A stretch of 64,000 nucleotides of DNA, from contig JALPQD010000143.1 in assembly GCA_023101885.1 (NCBI GenBank), positions 496,001 to 560,000 on the forward strand. The letters are read 5' to 3'. This stretch comes from Typhlomys cinereus (lineage: Eukaryota; Chordata; Mammalia; Rodentia; Platacanthomyidae). Positions 54,191-64,000 of this stretch are shown piece by piece. Position numbers and translations under genes: made by a program. Below the pieces are notes generated by a model. It had not been told where the DNA came from. It saw only the letters and a list, made by a program, of their open reading frames with translations, and made no database searches. The first letter of the stretch is position 1; each line of letters begins with the position of its first letter.

Positions 54191-55015
54191 GTTCTTTCCA
54201 ACACTTGTTTTCTCTGAATTCTTTACATTTTCATCATTTTTTGTTGCAAATATTTGTTGAAATTTTTCTAATACTAAAGTTATGACTAAAATTATAAACT
54301 TGAGCTCATCCATTTTTTGGTTATCTATGAAGTCTTTTTTTCCTTTCTCATTATTGGAGTTTGAGTTGTTCTATTACCAAATGATACATAATCAAAGAGT
54401 ATCATTTTTTCTAACTACAACAATGAAAACATTTTTCTTTTATGTTGTCTACTGTTTTCATATGAATTGTTTTTGTAAGTCATCCACAGTCATTTGATTA
54501 ATTTTTTTAATGCTTATCAATTTGGGGAATCTTGTTTGGAACCATTTTCTCAAACCAAATGTATACTATCTTTTAGTAATTTTATTGAAATAATAAAATA
54601 AAGTAAAATTTAAGTAATTTTTTCTCTAAAAGATTGAGCTATATGTTTAGAAAAGGAATTCGGTGGAAATCCAACTTATTTCCCCACTACATCCCCAACT
54701 AACAAGTCCAGAGTGAAGTAGCTGTTGTTACTCTCATCCTTAGTTCAGAGGAGAAAACAAATGCAGAAAGTTCACATTCTCCGGTCCAAACACAGATAGC
54801 TGGAAGTTGAACAAAATAACCAGATGGACTGACACAGCTTCGGCAGGCCACATTCTCATCATTTGGGCACCCTACCTTGCAATTCAAACAAGGAGGATTT
54901 CAGTTCTAAAGGAAGGAGTACAAAATCAAGGTTATCCAACAATGAAACCAACAGATCAATGAGTTGTCTGTGGATGGTTTAATTCAAGGGAAAGTTGGAG
55001 GCCTGTTTGTTACAA
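54191..55015. other. No gene or clear repeat seen
   Basis: AT-rich intergenic sequence. Confidence 0.35.
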
Positions 55016-55024
55016 ATATGAGTG

Positions 55025-55277
55025 AAAAATGTTATGCATAAGTGTGTATGCATGTGTATCGGAGGGCACTGTGTGTTCCTGTGAAGGACCAAGGGTAACT
55101 TTGGGAATCATCCTAGATTGCTTCATCCTCCTTCTTGCTTTGTTCTGGGATTTCCTAGGCTCCATGCACAAGGGCAGGCTGCTGCCTGGCATTTTTTTAC
55201 ATGGGACCTGGGACCCAAATTCAGGACCTTCTTCTTGTGAGACGGTCTTAAACCCCTGAGCCATCTCTCCAGCCCCA
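55025..55277 (-). mobile_element. ID-derived long SINE, minus, intermediate subfamily
   Basis: GGACCAAGGGTAACTTTGGGAATCATCCTAG, TTCTGGGATTTCCTAGGCTCC, CAGGACCTTCTTCTTGTGAG and the inverted head TTAAACCCCTGAGCCATCTCTCCAGCCCC. The head is near-identical to the young copies, while the body is of the older type. Confidence 0.85.
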
Positions 55278-55279
55278 CA

Positions 55280-55980
55280 TGTATGCATCTGGACAAATGT
55301 ATATGCATAGATGTAGCACTGAGAAGTGTTTCTTTAATAATTTTTATATGTTCTGTAGATGTAAATAAAATGGAAAAACTGAATTCAGGAGATCATAGTC
55401 ATAATTTGGGGACTAAATTCTATATCTATCCAAAGCACTTGAATTTTATTCATCTGTATATGCTATAATTTCATATGTTGTCACTCTGTTGTCTCTTTTC
55501 TCAAAGCAGTTTGCAGGAATGCTTGTTCGGGCAGGAATACTTATTTCCTGATTTAAGTATTACCATGTACCACTAGACCCTAAACCATTGGCGTCCACCT
55601 AGTAACCAAACTTTATGACTTCTGGAACACTCCCCAAAACATTTCTACTGATTGTTACATTTTTTCCAGATAGCATTTGGCTTTCTTAAGTGATGATGTA
55701 AAGTTAAGGTAAGCACTGTAGTTTAGTTTCCGCACAATTTCATTGCTCCTACATCTATCTCCGTGATCTAAAATGTAACTGGCTACCTGTCCCACTGACT
55801 TTCGCCCCGCAGGAACAAACGCAGAAAGTAGGATCTAGGACTTCAAACAACCTAAATAAAACCTTCTTAAGCATTTTTTAATGCTATTCTGAAAATCTAT
55901 CTATTTTGTGATAGGTTACAAAATTTTTTATGTTATTATAGATCCAATGTTGTAAAGTTAAAAGTAAAGTTGTTACTGTG
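55280..55980. other. No gene or clear repeat seen
   Basis: AT-rich intergenic sequence. Confidence 0.35.
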
Positions 55981-55984
55981 AGAC

Positions 55985-56300
55985 AGCTCACAAACTCAAA
56001 CGACTTAAGGGAGATTTATTCAGCTTAAGGTTTCAGAGGGGAGATACAGTCCACTAAGGCAGAAAAAGCATGACTGGCTGCAGAACCTGGAGGCGGCTTT
56101 AATTAGGTCCATCATGGAGGTTGAGAGTTCCAAACAGACTAAGTAACTGAAGCAGAGTGGGCTAACCAACCTCAAGGCCCACACCCTGTGACTGCCTTCC
56201 TCCAGTAAGACTCTACCTCCTAAAAATGCCATGACCTTCCCAAACATTTAAGATTCAAACTCATGGCCTGTGGGGGAAAACTCACATTTCCGACTTGACG
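55985..56300 (-). mobile_element. LTR-like dispersed repeat, minus
   Basis: ACTTAAGGGAGATTTATTCAGCTTAAGG, CCTCAAGGCCCACACCCTGTGAC, CTCCAGTAAGACTCTACCTCC and CATTTAAGATTCAAACTCATGG match the copy at 43195. Confidence 0.6.
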
Positions 56301-56414
56301 GTTACCAAAAAAAATGTTTTATATAAATGTTTTATGGCTATCTGAAGGTCTCCACTAATAACTGTTGTCTAGTTCCAGTCCTTTGTTAGTGTAAATAATG
56401 TAGTAGTTAAGGTG

Positions 56415-56575
56415 ATGATGATAATGATGTGTAAGGGGGTGTGGGAGAAGGAGGGAAACTGGCTAAAGGGGGAATGTGTGACAGTATAAGATGGGTTTTG
56501 GGGTAGATAGTGAGTGATGAAAACATTTTAATTCATTGTTAATATAATTGAAAAATATGAAAATATCTTTAAAAA
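56415..56575 (+). mobile_element. L1 3'-end-like fragment
   Basis: AAGGGGGTGTGGGAGAAGGAGGG (polypurine), then ATGAAAACATTTTAATTCATTG and an AATATGAAAATATC end. Confidence 0.4.
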
Positions 56576-56999
56576 GATGATGCTGACAGACAATGATAAT
56601 GAAGACTTACAGCACTGTCTCATTATTTGCTGAGGCTGACTGAACTTAACTCATGATTCTCCAGCCTTATTTTCCTGAAAGCTGTGATTGCAGACATAAT
56701 GCCACCATATCTTGTTAAAATTAATATTCTTCAGTTAATTCATGACCATTTCTATAATTAAGTTTTTAAGAACAATTGCAAAAAGCAGAACCGCAATCTC
56801 AAAGATAATGGCCATTTTCACAAGATGTTTCTCACTGTCTGTGCTCTCTCTTTCTTTTTCTCTCTCTTTGTGTGTGTTTCAGTCTTTGTCTCTGCAACCC
56901 ATCTCTCAAATAAATAAATAAAATATTTTCAGAAAAATCTCTTAAACAATCACAACTGCAATAGCTTAAAAGAAAGAGGTATGAATATAACTAAAGGAG

Positions 57000-57735
57000 G
57001 CGAGAGACTTCTATAATGAAAACTAAAAACACTGAGGAAAAAAACAAAGAAGACACTTGATAATGATCCCAAAATCATGGGATCATTTCTTCATAGATAT
57101 TGTAACAAAAATAGCTCATAGACTCTTACAGAATCATAAAAGACCTCAAATAGTCAAGGCAATCTTGAGCAATACTGAAAGCATAGCAATACATGATTTC
57201 AAATGATATCACAGAGCTGTCATGGTGAAGGTAGAATAGCAGTGACATGAAAATAGACCAGAAGATAGAATAGAAGACCTGGCAATGATCACATAGCTAC
57301 CTCCATCTGATTCTCCACAAATGTATAAAAAAAATTCACATGTATACCTGAAGGAACTGAAGTCAATACAGCAGAGATACCCACATACCCATGTTTGTTA
57401 TGGGACTATTTACAATATTCACATTGTTAAATGGCCTATGTATCCATCACCAAACAAATGAATAAAGAATGTGGCATAAATACACAATGGAATATTACTC
57501 ATTCATTAAGAAGAAAATTATGCCCACTTCAAGATAATAGATGGAAACTGGAGCTCATCATGTAAAGAGAAATAAGCCAGATGCAGAAAGATGAATATTG
57601 CACATTTTTGTTCGTGTGGAAATCTATCCAGGAATGTAGTGTTCATGAGTCACCCATGAAGGTGTGAGGGCTGAGTCACTCATGATCTTATAAGAAACCT
57701 TATTAAACTCATTGGTTCACCAAAAAAAAAAAAAA
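57000..57735 (+). mobile_element. Ancient L1 (L1M-type) ORF2 end and 3' UTR
   Basis: Degraded ORF2 text (CAATACATGATTTCAAATGATATCACAGAGCTGTCATGG, AATAGACCAGAAGATAGAATAGAAGACC) is followed by the 3' UTR hallmark (ACCCATGTTTGTTATGGGACTATTTACAATATTCAC; ACACAATGGAATATTACTCATTCATTAAG; AGAGAAATAAGCCAGATGCAG) and an A run at 57721-57735. No intact frame remains. Confidence 0.85.
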
Positions 57736-57969
57736 GTAAAGGGGGAAAAAATAGAAGAGGGACTATTTAGGATGAAGGAGGCAGTTGAAGTGAGGACAGA
57801 TCATAAGCAAGAGTTTGGCGGGTAAATGTGATAAAAAGCATTATCTACACGTATGAAATTTTCATAGTTAAGTCCATTGTCTTGGACAATTGATGTGAAC
57901 TAACAAAAATGTGAAGGAGAAGGAAAAACAAAAATCTTTATCTTTTTTTAAGAGCAAGGATCAAATGCA

Positions 57970-58450
57970 GACTGGGTTTCCTTCATTCACATTGTGACTG
58001 CTTATTAACTGTGTATACTTTAAAAAAATTATTATTTATTCAATTGTGCACGTGTGCACGTGTGTGTATGCATGTATGTGTGTGTGTATAGAACCACAGA
58101 CAAATTCAGGAACCACCATAGACCGCTTCTACCTCCTCCTTGTTTACTTTGCCCAGGGATTCACAGGCTCCGCCCTACCAGGACCAGAAACACAGGCTGC
58201 CCCCTGCTTCTGCCATGTGAGGTCTAGGATCCGACCTCAGGACCTTCCGCCTGCAAGGCAGAGGCTTAACCTCTGAGCCACCTCTCCAGCCCCATAGCTG
58301 TGTATACTTTTGAGCAAGTAACATACTCATTCTGTGTCTTAGTTTTCTTCTTTGTCAAATGAAAACAATCGGCAATATCTGCATTTGTAGAGCAGTTTGA
58401 AAGATGAATGGGTATGAATGTGAAACATTTAGGGCATATCTAATTAGTAT
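57970..58450 (+). mobile_element. MIR element interrupted by a young SINE
   Basis: TGACTGCTTATTAACTGTGTATACTTTTGAGCAAGTAACATACTC joined across the SINE, then TCTGTGTCTTAGTTTTCTTC, TTTGTCAAATGAAAACAATC and GCAGTTTGAAAGATGAATGGG, follows the MIR consensus. Confidence 0.7.
58022..58294 (-). mobile_element. Young ID-derived SINE, minus
   Basis: Full length, same architecture as 39655. Target duplication of 16 bp with one mismatch (58006-58021 and 58295-58310). It has a short deletion in the region of the usual CACGTATAGACGCC and several CpG-to-TpG/CpA changes, so it is somewhat older than 44486. Confidence 0.9.
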
Positions 58451-58454
58451 GCAA

Positions 58455-60085
58455 GGAGTAGCCACCGATAGGCAATAGTCTTTGGAGAAATAGAAGGCAT
58501 CATATTATAAAAGGGAATTTATCAAATTGGCGTATACAGTAGGAGCTGTGTAGCCCAACAATGGCCATCTGTATGTTGTAAAGGCTGAGCACCTGGTCGC
58601 CCTTCAGTCCCTGAATCTGGATGCCTCAGCAGCTCCACTCTGGTGCAAAAGATCTGGAAGATTCCTGGAGAGTCACTGGCCTTAAATACCCATTGGAAGG
58701 CCAAAAAGACTAGAGTTGCAGGTCCGTGGAGGATGGCGGCAAGACTTTCGGGTACAGATATACTTGTTCAGAAAGAAGTGGAGGCAGCACATGATGTCGC
58801 TTTTTCCTTAAACCTCTTTTTATCTAGACTACCTATGGGAAGTTGCTGCCCATTTGCAAGGAGAGTCTTCCTTCTTCAATTAATCCTTTCTGGAAACAGC
58901 TTCACAGACACACAAAGAAGAGTGGCTTCTAGCTGATCCCAGATCCCACCAAGGGGATGATCAAGATTAATCGTAATACCATTATCCTTAGCATTGTTCA
59001 ATGGCCTCTTAATTTTATTTTATAAGCTTGGCTTCATAAATTTCATGAAAAGTTCAGTAATAGTGTTTGCACAAAGAAAATCTGCAAGTTAGAGGTTCTA
59101 GAAGAAGTACCTCTAGAACTTGGTTCTGAAACATTGGACAACAATCCTGTTAGTTGAAGATCCACTTTGGATTTCAAATCCAAGGTTTACAGGTGAAGTG
59201 GCATTTTTCAGGGAAGTTGTTTAAGATCTAGCCATTCTTCTTAACATAGCAAAATTTAGTGTCACACAAGAGGCGGTTATAGCCTTTCTTGGGAGCCCAG
59301 TCTCAGAGATGGTCCTTCAATTCTCCCAATGAAGATCTTGTGTATGGATAAAATGGATCATTCTTTTTCTTCTCAGTCACAGAAGGAACTGGATAAGTGG
59401 GTCATATCCTTGAACAAATATATGTGAGTAGGTCCCTTAGCATACAACTGAAGAATCAGGGATTTTCTATCTATGGACAACATGCAAAAATAATATTTTA
59501 ATACATTTAATGCAGAAGGAAATTTCATTGGAAACTTGAATGGCTTATCCCAAGTCACTGTTCGCTAAAAATGCAAGAGCCACATCTGAGTGTTTCAGAT
59601 CCTAGCTACTTTTCTCTATTTCATCAACTTAAAGCTTCAGAAAATTACACTAGATGAAGGGCAATTCACGGAAAAGCGAAGGAAGGAAGTGGTCTCTTTT
59701 ATCCCAGTGCTGGCCTTCTTCCTTTGGGAGCTTTACCCTTTTGTCCCTCAGTGTTGGGCCCAGGATTTCACCTGACTCAGCCCCAAGAATAGAAGCAAAA
59801 GATAAATTTACTCTTCAAAAAAAAGGAAAGACAAAGAAAGGTGACTTTGACTCAAAGCAACGATTTCAGCCTAAAGAATAATTCCATAGCAAAAGCTTTG
59901 CACGGAATGGCCTGCCAAGTAGGCTTTCAAGTGCTGGATTTACTTCAGCCTCCCTCCCCCATGTATCATGTAGCACAAGGGAGTATCTAAATCTAACCTG
60001 CTCTCAAGGAATTGTTAGTCAAATCATCCCAAGAAGGAGCCAGTTTTAGATTGGCATAGCTTAATGCTCTTAGTGATTTTCAGAG
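58455..60085. other. Repeat-poor block, no gene seen
   Basis: About 1.6 kb with no recognised repeat family, GC a little higher than its surroundings (for example 58560-58750). Short frames exist, but without start context, splice partners or domains. Confidence 0.35.
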
Positions 60086-60087
60086 GA

Positions 60088-60141
60088 AGGACCACCTTTG
60101 AAAACAGGACCACCTTTGAAAACAGGACCACCTTTGAAAAC
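60088..60141 (+). repeat. 18-bp tandem repeat, three exact copies
   Basis: AGGACCACCTTTGAAAAC occurs three times in perfect tandem, followed by AGG. The unit is a multiple of three, but no supported frame reads through it. Confidence 0.95.
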
Positions 60142-61145
60142 AGGCATCCGAGAAGAGTCCAGCATTGTTGATGGACTTCCAATAGCAGTCAATGTTAGCG
60201 ATGTGGTTGGGTGAAAGAAGGCTTGCCTAGTGTCTGCAAGGCTCAGTCCGTATTACCCCTCCCCACCACATAAAATCACCCCCTCATCTGGGTGTGGCTC
60301 CAGAACAGCCTCTTTAAAAAAAAAAGCAATAGTTTTCTTTTTTTCTCAAGCTGTGAAGTAGTAACAACCATCTCCTGTTTTGTCACCATAGCCACACTCA
60401 GGCCTGTGTGAAGTTCAAGATTATTAGACATCATTAGAAAGAAGATCAAGAAGTTCATCTAAAGGAGAGCAAGACATTCATCTCAGCACCAGCCAAATGT
60501 ATATGTGAAAATTAGTGTAACCAAAAGGAGCTCAGAGGTATTGGTATAAATGCCCAACATTAGTTGCAATAACTACAAGAAAGCAAAACCCATGCTGCCC
60601 GGGGGTTTCAGGAAGGTCTTGGTCTTCCACATCAAAGAACTGAAAGGTTGCAGTTATTTTCTCAGCAACAAATCTTCCTGTGTTGATGGGCTGAGGGGTT
60701 TGTTCTGTGGCACAGTGTGTACTTGACATGCACCAAACTGAGTTCATGCTGCAGCATCAAAATGAGAAAAAAATTTTTCTGTGTGGAAATTGCTCAGAAT
60801 GTTTCTTCCACGTGTTGCAAAATCTTTATAGAAAGAGCAAGTGGTCACTAGAACCAGGCCCAGTGCCTGACTGCACAGTAAAGAAAACAAATAAAAAAGC
60901 TCAAATACACATATTATCTGTACTCAAATAAAATGCTGCCAAGAAATCAATTAATTAAAAGTGGCAAGGCGAATAGGTAAAGTTCCAATATGGGCAAATA
61001 GCATCTCAATATGCTTAGTTCAGCTTTGCCCAAGATCAAAACTTCTTACACTTTTCTACTTGTAACCTCTTTTCAGCCAAGTAATTTTTAACCAACTCCA
61101 GGTATTCTGACATATAAAATAGGTCTATGTAGTAAAGGCAGCACA
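60142..61145. other. No gene or clear repeat seen
   Basis: Intergenic sequence with short uncharacterised frames only. Confidence 0.35.
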
Positions 61146-61149
61146 GATG

Positions 61150-61325
61150 AATCTATGTGGATTGTAGTTGTGGAAAGATTTTTTGAAAGCAGTAGGGGGA
61201 CTGATTGGAAAGGAAAAGGTTTGCATTGGGAAAGGGGGGCTGGGACTGGGGAATGAAGGGTGAAATGACATAAATTCATTTATTCATGTATGAAACTTTC
61301 TAAGAATAAATTTTTAAAATATGAA
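61150..61325 (+). mobile_element. L1 3'-end-like fragment
   Basis: A polypurine stretch (GCAGTAGGGGGACTGATTGG, GGGAAAGGGGGGCTGGGACTGGGG), GGGTGAAATGACATAAATTC and a GAATAAATTTTTAAAATATG end. Confidence 0.5.
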
Positions 61326-62040
61326 AACAATATGCCTAATTATTAATAGCATAGTTTTACTATTTACTAAAAATTAAAGCAAATTTGTATGCTAATGAAA
61401 TGGATATGCTTGTTTATTTTTACATAAAGGATAAATTTCTGGCTGTATATTTGAGCCTACAGGACATGGTAGTCATTGTCAGAGTTGAGTTATATTATTT
61501 TAATTTTATAATTGTCAACGTTAAGAGTGAAGCTTGTGTAAATAAGTGATATAATATGGTAGAAATTTTTTTAGGACCATACAGATTCATTGGAAATTCT
61601 GTCTTAATTCTAAATCAAATCCACTTAGTGACTTTTTACCAAGCTCAAGCCAGCAATTCAAATAACAATTTTTAAAACCACACAGTCTTAAATGATACAG
61701 TCCAAAGGCATGCTAACTTGATATTTATGTACTAGGGAATGAAGGTAAATAAAATATTGAAGTATTTGTTTTCAGTTCTGAAATCTTTATAAGAACAGAA
61801 AACTTTGTCCATGAAAACTTTGCAGTTCCCAGCAGCAGGCTAGAATCTGTTTAGGTGTTTTGGCCAACACTGGGCAATGTGACGTGTGTGTTCAGAACCA
61901 AAGATGGAGTGACGTGGGAAAGAGTTGTCAGAAACACCTTGCATTCATCCCACATTTGATTTTAAATTAATTTTGGTCATTGTATATTCAGAAGCCTGTT
62001 ACCATTGCCAAATTTTTAAACTGTTGCCACAATTTACCAA
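61326..62040. other. No gene or clear repeat seen
   Basis: AT-rich intergenic sequence. Confidence 0.35.
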
Positions 62041-62044
62041 GATG

Positions 62045-62175
62045 GTTCAGCTGGCCATGGTGATGCGTGTGTATAATACTGGCACTTTGCAGCTGGAGGC
62101 AGGAAGGGCTGGACTTCAAGGTCTTCTTCTGCTACAGTATGAGATAGAGGACATAGTAGGATACGTGAGACTTTT
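62045..62175 (+). mobile_element. B1-like SINE
   Basis: GGCCATGGTGATGCGTGTGTATAATACTGGCACTTTGCAGCTGGAGGCAGGAAGG is a B1 left arm; a degraded right arm follows. Confidence 0.6.
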
Positions 62176-62439
62176 GCTTATAAAAGCAAAAACAAAACAA
62201 GCATCAATCCTATTGGCTGGGCTCTGTGGGCTCATTGGGTGGACCCCCCCCAGTCATACTCTGTGCTCACATGAGGGGTATGCTCAGCCTCACAGGAGAC
62301 TAGCAAGACTGTTGCTATTTGGTTTTATCCTGGGTTCTAACCCATATGGGGCTGGAAACTCAATCAGAACAGCTATTTACACCTTGATGATTTTCTCTTA
62401 TTGTTCATATATTATCTTATTATAGTCCTGCTTTTATTT

Positions 62440-62600
62440 TATATTTTTTAAAGGAAAGAAGAGAGAAGGGGGGCATGTCGGGGGAAATGTCAAGGGAGAT
62501 TGGCAGGGAAACATAGCAGATATGATCACAATGCATTTCATGCATGTGTGAGGTTGTCAAAGAATAAGTTAAAATATTATTAGAAAAAAGAGAAAAACAA
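62440..62600 (+). mobile_element. L1 3'-end-like fragment
   Basis: GGGGGGCATGTCGGGGGAAATGTCAAGGGAG, then CACAATGCATTTCATGCATG and an AGAATAAGTTAAAATATTATT end. Confidence 0.4.
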
Positions 62601-62961
62601 ACATATTGAAAGAGAGAGAGAAAGCCAGGATTCATAGACGAGCCACAGAGACCCTGCTGCTATGAGGCTTCTAGAAAGGAAATCTTCACGCATATGATCA
62701 CGTGTCTCTTCTGCTTCCCTTCCAATCTTGGTGCTCACCTCACAGTTGTAAAGCCTGGTGACATTTCTGTATGTTAATGTTAAAGTCATTACCTACTAAG
62801 GGTGAGAGTAGACGTTTTCAGAGATTAACAGAAAGTCCCTCCAAACATCTGGTGCTCTTAAATCTCTCACTGCTTCTATTTTTTGTAAAATGTAACTGTG
62901 ATTCTTAGAGTTGCTTAAAACTATTATTAAAAAAACGTTCAGGTTAAAAGTTCCATTAATG

Positions 62962-63258
62962 GGGGCTGGAGAGGTGGCTCAGGGGTTAAGCCTCCGCCTT
63001 GCAGGCGGAAGGTCCCGAGTTCGGATCCCAGATCCCACGTATAGACGCCAGGCGGAAGCGGGGGCGGCCTGCGCTTCTGGTCCTGGTAGGGCGGAGCCTG
63101 TGAATCCCGGGGCAGAAGGAGGTGGAGGCGTCCATGGTGGTTCCCGAATTCGTCCGTGGTTCTACATATACACAGACACACACATACACACACACACAGA
63201 CACGCACGCGCACATACACACAGTTGAATAAATAATAATAATAAAAATATTAAAAAAA
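62962..63258 (+). mobile_element. Young ID-derived SINE with GC-rich body
   Basis: Full length and close to the 44486 copy throughout head, B box and body, with CA/TACACA repeats and a GTTGAATAAATAATAATAATAAAAAT tail. Exact 16-bp target duplication AAAAGTTCCATTAATG at 62946-62961 and 63259-63274; the cut site reads TT/AAAA. Confidence 0.95.
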
Positions 63259-63411
63259 AAAAGTTCCATTAATGAAGACACCGTTTCCTCCATAAAACTT
63301 AACTGTAATTGCAAACCTCTTAAAAATTTTTCATTTCCACTAATCTTCGTATTTAAAAGAATAATCATGTGACATTTCAGTTTTTTTCATAAACTGTTTT
63401 AAAATTGAGAA

Positions 63412-63532
63412 CTGGGAAGTCATGGTACATATCTGTAATCCCAGCATTGAGAGCTAACATCAGGGGATCATTGGTTGAATCCTTGTCTCAACTATATAGT
63501 TCCAGCAAGACACCATCTCAGAAAAGGAAAGA
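63412..63532 (+). mobile_element. B1-like SINE
   Basis: GGGAAGTCATGGTACATATCTGTAATCCCAGCATTGAGAGC, a right arm with AGTTCCAGCAAGACACCATCTC and an AAAGGAAAGAAAAG end. Confidence 0.7.
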
Positions 63533-64000
63533 AAAGAGATAACATATCATATCCCAAAACTTATTTTTTACTCCTTAGATTTAATTTTTAAATTATACTT
63601 TCTTTTATAGCATTTCTAGTTGTTCTAACTTATAACACTTTTTGTCATAACTCTAATATTGTTTATTAGGATAATATATCCTTTAAGTACATCGTTATGC
63701 ATACAAATAGTATTTTTCTCTTGTAAAACAAGGTATGGTTCTTATGCTATTTATTTAAAAAGGAAGAAACAACAAAACAAAAAGAAACAGCAAAACAAAT
63801 GATCTGTTGGGAAAAGAAAGTGTGTAGGAACATCCGAGATTATCACCCAAAATGCCAAAACAAAACAAAACAAAACATTTTATTAGTGGTGTGGAATGTT
63901 TATTTTTTCCTGTTCTCATAATGTTTACGTGAAGTCCGATGTATAGCCACTGACTGACTTCTCTTTCAAATGTGTACATTCTGGCCCACTGTTTCAACAT
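63533..64000. other. No gene seen
   Basis: AT-rich sequence with a (CAAAA)n stretch near 63856-63877. Confidence 0.4.

Noticed and set aside
61925..62425. 166-codon forward frame
   Set aside because: Runs through a B1-like SINE in its middle third; no recognised domain, exon signals or family.
1..64000. CRISPR arrays, operons, phage or bacterial mobile systems
   Set aside because: All regularly repeated units are eukaryotic microsatellites or retroelements; the gene has an intron and poly-A signal, and nothing prokaryotic is present.

Overview
This is mammalian nuclear DNA from a rodent. One protein-coding gene sits near the left end, and the rest is a repeat-rich, gene-poor flank. The gene is Spry2 (Sprouty2), recognised from an intact 314-codon reading frame with the Sprouty cysteine-rich domain. 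Rodent origin follows from ID-type (tRNA-Ala-like), B1, B4 and B3/B2-like SINEs together. The ID-type copies do not match the mouse or rat consensus as I know it, and the youngest ones carry a GC-rich body. A myodont rodent outside mouse and rat, such as a jerboa relative, is my guess. The species cannot be fixed from sequence alone.

Layout. 1-3.25 kb is upstream flank with one SINE. 3.28-7.4 kb is a broad CpG-rich domain: a small upstream island with a near-consensus CTCF site (3309-3323), the promoter region (about 4.3-5.3 kb) with CCAAT boxes, noncoding exon 1 (donor after 5732) and the GC-rich start of intron 1. Exon 2 (acceptor at 8523-8524) carries the whole coding region (8576-9520) and a 3' UTR of about 0.8 kb ending near an ATTAAA signal at 10318. 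The 3' UTR holds full 8-mer matches to the miR-21, miR-27 and miR-23 seeds, a Pumilio-type site and a duplicated AU-rich block. The leader of exon 2 has a short reading frame that overlaps the Spry2 start codon.

10.3-64 kb has no supportable gene. It holds dozens of SINEs, 3' ends of L1 elements (several with target-site duplications), LTR-type repeats, ancient MIR and L2 fragments, and many microsatellites, including a polypurine tract of about 500 bp. This fits the gene desert known around SPRY2 in other mammals. Long stretches without recognisable repeats (about 10.4-12.1, 24.9-26.6, 29.1-30.6, 37.1-38.3, 47.9-49.3 and 58.5-61.1 kb) are the places to look for Spry2 enhancers.

I found no new multi-gene system. 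The most notable non-routine observations are: a recently active ID-derived SINE subfamily with a CpG-rich body and older relatives in the same window; a 31-bp segment copied from 1.25 kb away into one of these SINEs; several nested insertions with exact target duplications; and layered post-transcriptional control signals on Spry2.
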